A stretch of 64,000 nucleotides of DNA from Clostridiaceae bacterium. Its GTDB lineage: Bacteria; Bacillota; Clostridia; Clostridiales; Clostridiaceae. The notes beneath the pieces were generated by a model, which searched no databases, was not told the origin of the DNA, and worked only from the letters and a program-made list of their open reading frames with translations. Of this stretch, positions 60,065-64,000 are shown piece by piece; the first letter of the stretch is position 1, and every line of letters starts with the position of its first letter. The stretch covers positions 186,001-250,000 of the forward strand of contig CABIZX010000002.1 in the NCBI GenBank assembly GCA_902363375.1, read 5' to 3'. A program made the translations under genes and the position numbers.

Positions 60065-60400
60065 TTATAAATCTTTTATATTATCCAAATCAGATAAATC
60101 TTTTCCAGTATATTCGTTAAGGAATCTTAATAGCTCTGCTCTAGTGACTTTAAGCCTACCTAATTTTAAAGCTATTAATATTTTTTTCTCTATAAGTTCA
60201 TATACTTTATGCTGATCGACTTTTAAAATTTTTGCTATCTCAGGAACAGTATAAAGTATTTCTTTACTAGCTGAATTGGTAGAACTTTCATTAACATGAA
60301 TCACTTTTGTAGGGCGTAGATTAAGTGATTTATTAATAGTGTCTATGATATTTTTTAATTCTATATCTGATATTTGAACATTAATATTGAAAGAGTACAA
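60065..60400 (-). CDS. Excisionase-type helix-turn-helix protein, copy 2
   Basis: About 111 residues on the minus strand. The start is probably TTG 60400, 8 bases after GAGG; a GTG at 60409 overlaps that site. The C-terminal ~63 residues (LYTVPEIAKILKVDQHKVYELIEK ... KLGRLKVTRAELLRFLNEYTGKD) are closely related to the early-region protein at 24276; the N-terminal ~45 residues are extra. Two related regulators at opposite ends of one prophage suggest duplication. Confidence 0.75.
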   Translation of the reverse strand: MYSFNINVQISDIELKNIIDTINKSLNLRPTKVIHVNESSTNSASKEILYTVPEIAKILKVDQHKVYELIEKKILIALKLGRLKVTRAELLRFLNEYTGKDLSDLDNIKDL

Positions 60401-60615
60401 ATTTATCACCTCATTATAATATTGATTAAGCTGTATTATTTATGTTAATTACTATGGCGACAATGTCGTCTATTTGCCACCAACGTACAACAATTGAGAC
60501 ATTGTGTAATATTCGGATATTTGTTATTAAATATTTTTATTTCCTTAAGAGTAGCTAGTATACCTTCTTTAAGAAACTAAAAGATATTCTAATTTACGAA
60601 AATATATTTTTATGG

Positions 60616-60663
60616 TGGCATAGCCATCACGTCGAGACTGTAGCGTTGATACGTCGAAAGTAA
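60616..60663 (+). pseudogene. rlmD 3'-end remnant at the right junction (attR)
   Basis: In one frame this reads W-H-S-H-H-V-E-T-V-A-L-I-R-R-K-stop, parallel to the rlmD C-terminus (SHHVETVVKLSR). Bases 60622-60643 match attL at 19 of 22 positions. The end of this copy is more GC-rich than the intact rlmD end, so it may be the original host end or one brought by an earlier element. Confidence 0.68.
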
Positions 60664-60875
60664 GTCTGAAAATCCTGAGTTTTAGCCACTTTACAAATAT
60701 ATAGTATTTGGATCAGATGGTAAGAAAATAAGGAATAAAGAGTTGAAGAAGTATTTTGAGGTATCTGTAGTTATATATATGGAGTGTGGAAATACGCAAT
60801 AAATATGAAAAATATCTTTATTATATATTTTAAAAAGGATGATATAAGTTTATTAAAAATCTAATATTAAATTTT

Positions 60876-60930
60876 GAAGAAGAGTAATGATAAGATATAT
60901 TTAAATATATTGAATTGTTACTCTTTTATT
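60876..60930 (+). terminator. Terminator-like hairpin
   Basis: AAGAGTAA... pairs with ...TTACTCTT around an AT-rich inner palindrome and is followed by TTATTTA. No clear gene lies upstream, so the source transcript is unknown. Confidence 0.45.
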
Positions 60931-61213
60931 TATTTAAGTAGATAGTGAAAAGTTATTTTATAAATTTTCTACTTTTTTGGGTAGGGGATAACTATAAAAT
61001 TTTTTATAAATAATGAGAATTAATATTAAAGTATAAATAGGATTTAAATTATTGAAATAGGTCCTATTTTTATGAAAAATATTATGAGAAAATATGTTTT
61101 ATTAAATTATGATATAATTATTTTGATTAGGTGTTACATTTATGGTAGTTTAAGAGTAATGATATTTTTGTAAAAAAATATATAATGTAAGTTTGGTGTG
61201 AGGAGTGGAGAAA

Positions 61214-61915
61214 ATGCAACACACAATACTGATGGCAGAAGATGATAAGGATATTATTAAATTCCTGAAGTTATATCTTGAAAACAGTAACTATAGGGTT
61301 TTAACTGCTGACAATGGAACTTCTGCTTTTGAGATAATATGTAATGAAAAAGTTGATTTAGCTGTTTTGGATATTATGATGCCTGAAATGGACGGATATG
61401 AATTAACAAAGAAGATTAGAGAAATTAAAGATATTCCAATTTTAATTTTATCGGCAAAGAATCAAGATGCAGATAAAATTCTAGGACTTAATATTGGAGC
61501 GGATGATTATATTACGAAGCCCTTCAATCCCTTAGAGGTGGTTGCAAGAATTCAATCTAATTTAAGAAGGTTTTACAAGCTAAATAGTGGCAGCAGTGAG
61601 GAGAAGCAGGAAACCCAATTAATTTCTGCAGGGGAATTAGTTTTAGATATAGAGAAATTAACTTTACATAAAAATGGAGAAGAAATAATTATTACTCCTA
61701 ATGAGTATAGAATTTTGGCTCTTTTAATGAAGTCTCCAGGTAGAGTGTTTACCAAGTCTCAAATTTGTGAAGCTATTAATGGTGAGTTTTATGATAACTA
61801 TGAAAAAGCAATTACTGTCCACATATCACATATCAGAGACAAAATAGGTGAAGACCCACGCAATCCAAGATATATTAAAAACCTTAGAGGGGTTGGATAC
61901 AAATTTGAGAAGTAA
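61214..61915 (+). CDS. OmpR/PhoB-family response regulator
   Basis: About 233 residues from ATG 61214, 8 bases after AGGAG; an in-frame GTG at 61205 overlaps that site. Receiver domain: acidic pocket AEDDKD, phospho-acceptor Asp53 (VLDIMMPEMDG), Lys102 (ITKPF). C-terminal winged helix: LTLHKNGEEIIITPNEYRILALL, ITVHISHIRDKIGEDPRNPRYIKNLRGVGYKFEK. It overlaps the kinase gene, so they form one operon. Confidence 0.93.
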   Translation: MQHTILMAEDDKDIIKFLKLYLENSNYRVLTADNGTSAFEIICNEKVDLAVLDIMMPEMDGYELTKKIREIKDIPILILSAKNQDADKILGLNIGADDYITKPFNPLEVVARIQSNLRRFYKLNSGSSEEKQETQLISAGELVLDIEKLTLHKNGEEIIITPNEYRILALLMKSPGRVFTKSQICEAINGEFYDNYEKAITVHISHIRDKIGEDPRNPRYIKNLRGVGYKFEK

Positions 61916-63500
61916 GAAGAAGGTAAGAGGAAGCTTTTTTACTTTACTTTTGAAGGGATATGTGATCTTTACCGTAGTTCTTGTGGGTATAATATTTTCT
62001 ATATTTATAGGAAGTATTTATGGACTTTTAAGACTGGTTGAGAAAGAGGAGTTAAATCAGATTCAGGCTTATAAAAGTGTTCTGGAAGGGGAGAGGTATG
62101 ATGAACTTCCAATAGAAAAAATAGCAGGTGAGGACAGTTACTTTGCTATTGTTGATGAAAGTAATGAGCTGATATACAAAAGTAAATCTGGTGTTGAGTA
62201 TAACATTTTAACGAGGGATGAACTAAAGTATGTTCCTAGATATGATACTTCCTATTCCTCCCATGTAAGTGAGTTTGAAAATTCAAAGGGGGAAAAGCAA
62301 ATTTCTTTAAATTTTGAAGGAAAAAATGAACTTGAAGAAGAAGTGGATGATAGATTCATTTTGGATGAAGCTTTAAATATTATTTATGGATCTGTGGATA
62401 CTGGAAAAAACAAATTTACCAAAAGAGAGTTTTTATTATTAACCAATACCTTAGATGAGGATTATAAAATTTATAGATATCCATTTGTGAGTGAAAATGG
62501 ACAGAACCACACAATTATCATATATGAAATGAGTGAGAGATTTACATCCTTAATAGGGAGCTTTAAAAGGCTGGGTTCTATTGCAGGAAGAACTTTCATT
62601 ATAGCTTACTGCCTATTGATTGGTTTATTTATCCTATGGCTGCAAAAGAAGGTTAAAAGACCTCTGAAGATGCTGCAGGAAGCATTATCCAAGTTTTCAA
62701 AGGGCGGCTCAGGAGAACGGATTTCCTATGAAGGCACTAGTGAGTTTGTTGAAATCTGTGACAGCTTTAATGACATGTCTCAAAGGCTTCATAAAAGTGA
62801 AAGTGAAAGAATTAAGGCTGAAGAAAAAAAGAAAAAGATGTTAGCTGATATTTCTCACGACCTTAAGACGCCTATTACTGTTATACAAGGCTATGCCAGA
62901 GCTGTATGTGACGATCTTGTACCTGAAGAGGAAAAGCATCAGTACCTAATGACTATTTCTAAGAAAGCAGATTTATTAAATGAATTAATAAATACATTTC
63001 ATGATTATAGTAAAATGGATCATCCAGATTATACATTAAATCTGAAGCCAGAGGATATAGTTGTATTTCTACGTGATTATATTGCAGATAAGTATAATGA
63101 GTTTGAGTTAGAGGACTTTGACTTAATTGTAGAAATACCAGAGAAACATGTCATTTGTGATATTGACAAGTTTCAACTTAAAAGAGTCTTTGATAATCTT
63201 ATTTCTAATTCCATAAAGTATAATAAAAAAGGAACAACAATAATTTGTTCCCTTACAATATTAAGTGATAGTGTAAGGATTATTATTGGTGATAATGGTG
63301 TGGGAATAGCAGATGATTTTAAAGATGATATCTTTGAGCCATTTATGGTGGGAGAAAAGTCAAGAAATAAATATAGTTCAGGTCTTGGACTTGCAATATG
63401 TAAAAAGATTATAGAAGTTCATGATGGTAAGATTGCATTAATCAGCAACTCAGCTTCAGAATTTAAAACAGAATTTGAAATAACCTTACCCATAAAATAA
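61905..63500 (+). CDS. Sensor histidine kinase
   Basis: About 531 residues from TTG 61905, chosen because it gives a short hydrophobic N-terminal anchor and follows AGAGGGG; an ATG at 61848 would lie deep in the regulator. Two transmembrane helices (about 14-38 and 230-250) enclose a ~190-residue extracellular sensor. A HAMP-like linker, His318 in DISHDLKTPI, and ATP-binding boxes NLISNSIKYN, GDNGVGIADDF and GLGLAICKKI follow. The stimulus is unknown. Confidence 0.92.
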   Translation: MRSKKKVRGSFFTLLLKGYVIFTVVLVGIIFSIFIGSIYGLLRLVEKEELNQIQAYKSVLEGERYDELPIEKIAGEDSYFAIVDESNELIYKSKSGVEYNILTRDELKYVPRYDTSYSSHVSEFENSKGEKQISLNFEGKNELEEEVDDRFILDEALNIIYGSVDTGKNKFTKREFLLLTNTLDEDYKIYRYPFVSENGQNHTIIIYEMSERFTSLIGSFKRLGSIAGRTFIIAYCLLIGLFILWLQKKVKRPLKMLQEALSKFSKGGSGERISYEGTSEFVEICDSFNDMSQRLHKSESERIKAEEKKKKMLADISHDLKTPITVIQGYARAVCDDLVPEEEKHQYLMTISKKADLLNELINTFHDYSKMDHPDYTLNLKPEDIVVFLRDYIADKYNEFELEDFDLIVEIPEKHVICDIDKFQLKRVFDNLISNSIKYNKKGTTIICSLTILSDSVRIIIGDNGVGIADDFKDDIFEPFMVGEKSRNKYSSGLGLAICKKIIEVHDGKIALISNSASEFKTEFEITLPIK

Positions 63501-63507
63501 TAGATTT

Positions 63508-63545
63508 AAACTCATGCAAAGATATTAGTTTTTGCATGAGTTTTT
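63508..63545 (+). terminator. Terminator after the two-component system
   Basis: AAACTCATGCAAA pairs with TTTGCATGAGTTT (13 bp), followed by TTC TTTT. Confidence 0.9.
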
Positions 63546-63561
63546 CTTTTCCTAAGATTTC

Positions 63562-63588
63562 TTAACTTTAGATTAACTCTGGCTTAAT
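63562..63588 (+). promoter_or_regulatory. Three 11-bp-phased TTAAC/T repeats (PhoB-type site)
   Basis: TTAAC at 63562, TTAAC at 63573 and TTAAT at 63584 are spaced exactly 11 bp, the pattern of OmpR/PhoB-family binding sites. They lie upstream of the membrane-protein gene at 63654, so the adjacent response regulator may control it. Confidence 0.65.
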
Positions 63589-63653
63589 TAATGAGTAGTA
63601 TTATACGACTATAGAAGATTATAAAACTATATATTAAGAGGAGGAAATTATTT

Positions 63654-64000
63654 ATGGAAAACAAGAAAGAAACTTTAGGGGCAGGAATTATTACATTTTC
63701 AGTAATTTCATTAATATCTGCTATTGTATTTGGAGCTATGTTTATAGGATTGGTAGCCTTAGGAGGAAAGGAAGTAGAAAGAGAATTATTTAGTGTTCAG
63801 GTAATAGTACAAATTGTATTATTTATCTTATCCATAGTAGGTATAATATTGATTTTAAGAAGAAGAAAGTTTGGAGCTTATCTTTATTTTGCTTCATGGA
63901 TTCTATCAACAGTATATTCAGTGGTTTCAGAAGGCTTTATTTTATCAAATGGCTTTGAAGTTTTAATAATGCTAACATATGGATACTTTATTTATAAAAA
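63654..64000 (+). CDS. Small multi-pass membrane protein, cut by the window end
   Basis: From ATG 63654 after AGAGGAGG the frame is open to the last base, at least 115 codons. About four hydrophobic segments are visible (TFSVISLISAIVFGAMFIG, VIVQIVLFILSIVGIILIL, YFASWILSTVYSVV and a last partial one). No family recognised. Its promoter region has three phased repeats suited to the response regulator encoded upstream. Confidence 0.78.
   Translation, partial: MENKKETLGAGIITFSVISLISAIVFGAMFIGLVALGGKEVERELFSVQVIVQIVLFILSIVGIILILRRRKFGAYLYFASWILSTVYSVVSEGFILSNGFEVLIMLTYGYFIYK

Larger units (their letters stand above)
21490..60630. mobile_element. Complete contractile-tailed prophage (~39 kb)
   Basis: The element has an integrase next to attL, a divergent lysogeny switch, replication and recombination genes, terminases, portal, scaffold, capsid, connectors, tail sheath and tube, a frameshifted tail chaperone, tape measure, baseplate J and other xkd-like genes, fibres, holins and endolysin in the standard order. 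One replication gene carries a frameshift; otherwise no module is missing. Boundaries are set by the rlmD 3'-end repeat. Confidence 0.9.
60401..61213. other. 813-bp right-junction region without genes
   Basis: It contains TTTGCCACC at 60473-60481 inside arms ACAATGTC/GACATTGT (60460-60467 and about 60507-60514), the rlmD remnant at 60616-60663, and a hairpin with T run near 60876-60930. A 43-codon open stretch at about 60690-60802 has no start codon and may be a decayed gene. The rest is AT-rich spacer, with the promoter region of the two-component system near its end. Confidence 0.5.

Noticed and set aside
21561..60481. TTTGCCACC as the attachment core
   Set aside because: It occurs several times at the left end and lies outside rlmD. 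The rlmD 3'-end repeat explains integration better.
60690..60802. 43-codon open stretch after the rlmD remnant
   Set aside because: No start codon. It may be a remnant of another element but cannot be called.

Overview
The window is about 64 kb of AT-rich, low-GC Firmicute DNA, most likely from Clostridium sensu stricto or a close relative. The chromosomal genes (yvcK, whiA, dnaE, pfkA, pyk), the strong purine-rich ribosome binding sites, the flavodiiron/rubredoxin chemistry and the T-box leader all fit this. No 16S or other species marker is present, so the species is not assigned.

Bases 1-21,520 are chromosomal. In order they hold the end of yvcK, whiA, a CBS/DRTGG/hotdog regulator, a Dabb-domain protein, a class D sortase and dnaE. 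An interval between dnaE and pfkA follows. It carries a triple-fusion acyl-CoA dehydrogenase/EtfA-like/rubredoxin gene with fprA, and then a T-box-controlled lysS. After that come pfkA, pyk, a double DUF1540 protein, an AraC regulator, a CDP-alcohol phosphatidyltransferase and rlmD. The dehydrogenase-fprA pair lies between what look like the 5' end (7421-7540) and the 3' end (11088-11174) of one group II intron in the same orientation. It is preceded by a strong promoter overlapped by a PerR-like box. The proteins together suggest an electron path acyl-CoA to flavin to rubredoxin to flavodiiron protein to oxygen or NO.

Bases ~21,490-60,630 are a ~39-kb, apparently complete, contractile-tailed (PBSX/xkd-type) prophage integrated in the 3' end of rlmD. 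A second rlmD 3'-end fragment at 60,616-60,663 marks the right junction. The layout is: leftward integrase, small ORF, ImmA-like peptidase and repressor; a divergent control region with six copies of one 15-bp operator; an early region (Cro-like, Rha/ORF6C, Gp157, Rad52-like, replisome organizer broken by a frameshift, MT-A70 methyltransferase, SSB, DUF2303-like); two accessory genes; RuvC-like and ArpU-like genes; a tRNA-Asn; terminase, portal and a MuF protein with a C-terminal nuclease-like toxin domain followed by a small CPCC-type gene; scaffold, capsid, connectors, sheath, tube, a tail chaperone pair joined by an A AAA AAC frameshift site, tape measure, baseplate and fibres; holins; a GH25 endolysin with an internal start. 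A tail-end accessory region has a three-gene PIN-domain cassette, a lipoprotein, a LexA-DNA-binding-domain-only gene under an SOS box, and a paralogue of an early helix-turn-helix protein.

Bases 60,664-64,000 return to the chromosome: a non-coding stretch, an OmpR-type response regulator and histidine kinase, and the start of a small membrane protein preceded by three 11-bp-phased direct repeats that could be the regulator's binding sites.

All family assignments are by reading motifs. No database search was run.
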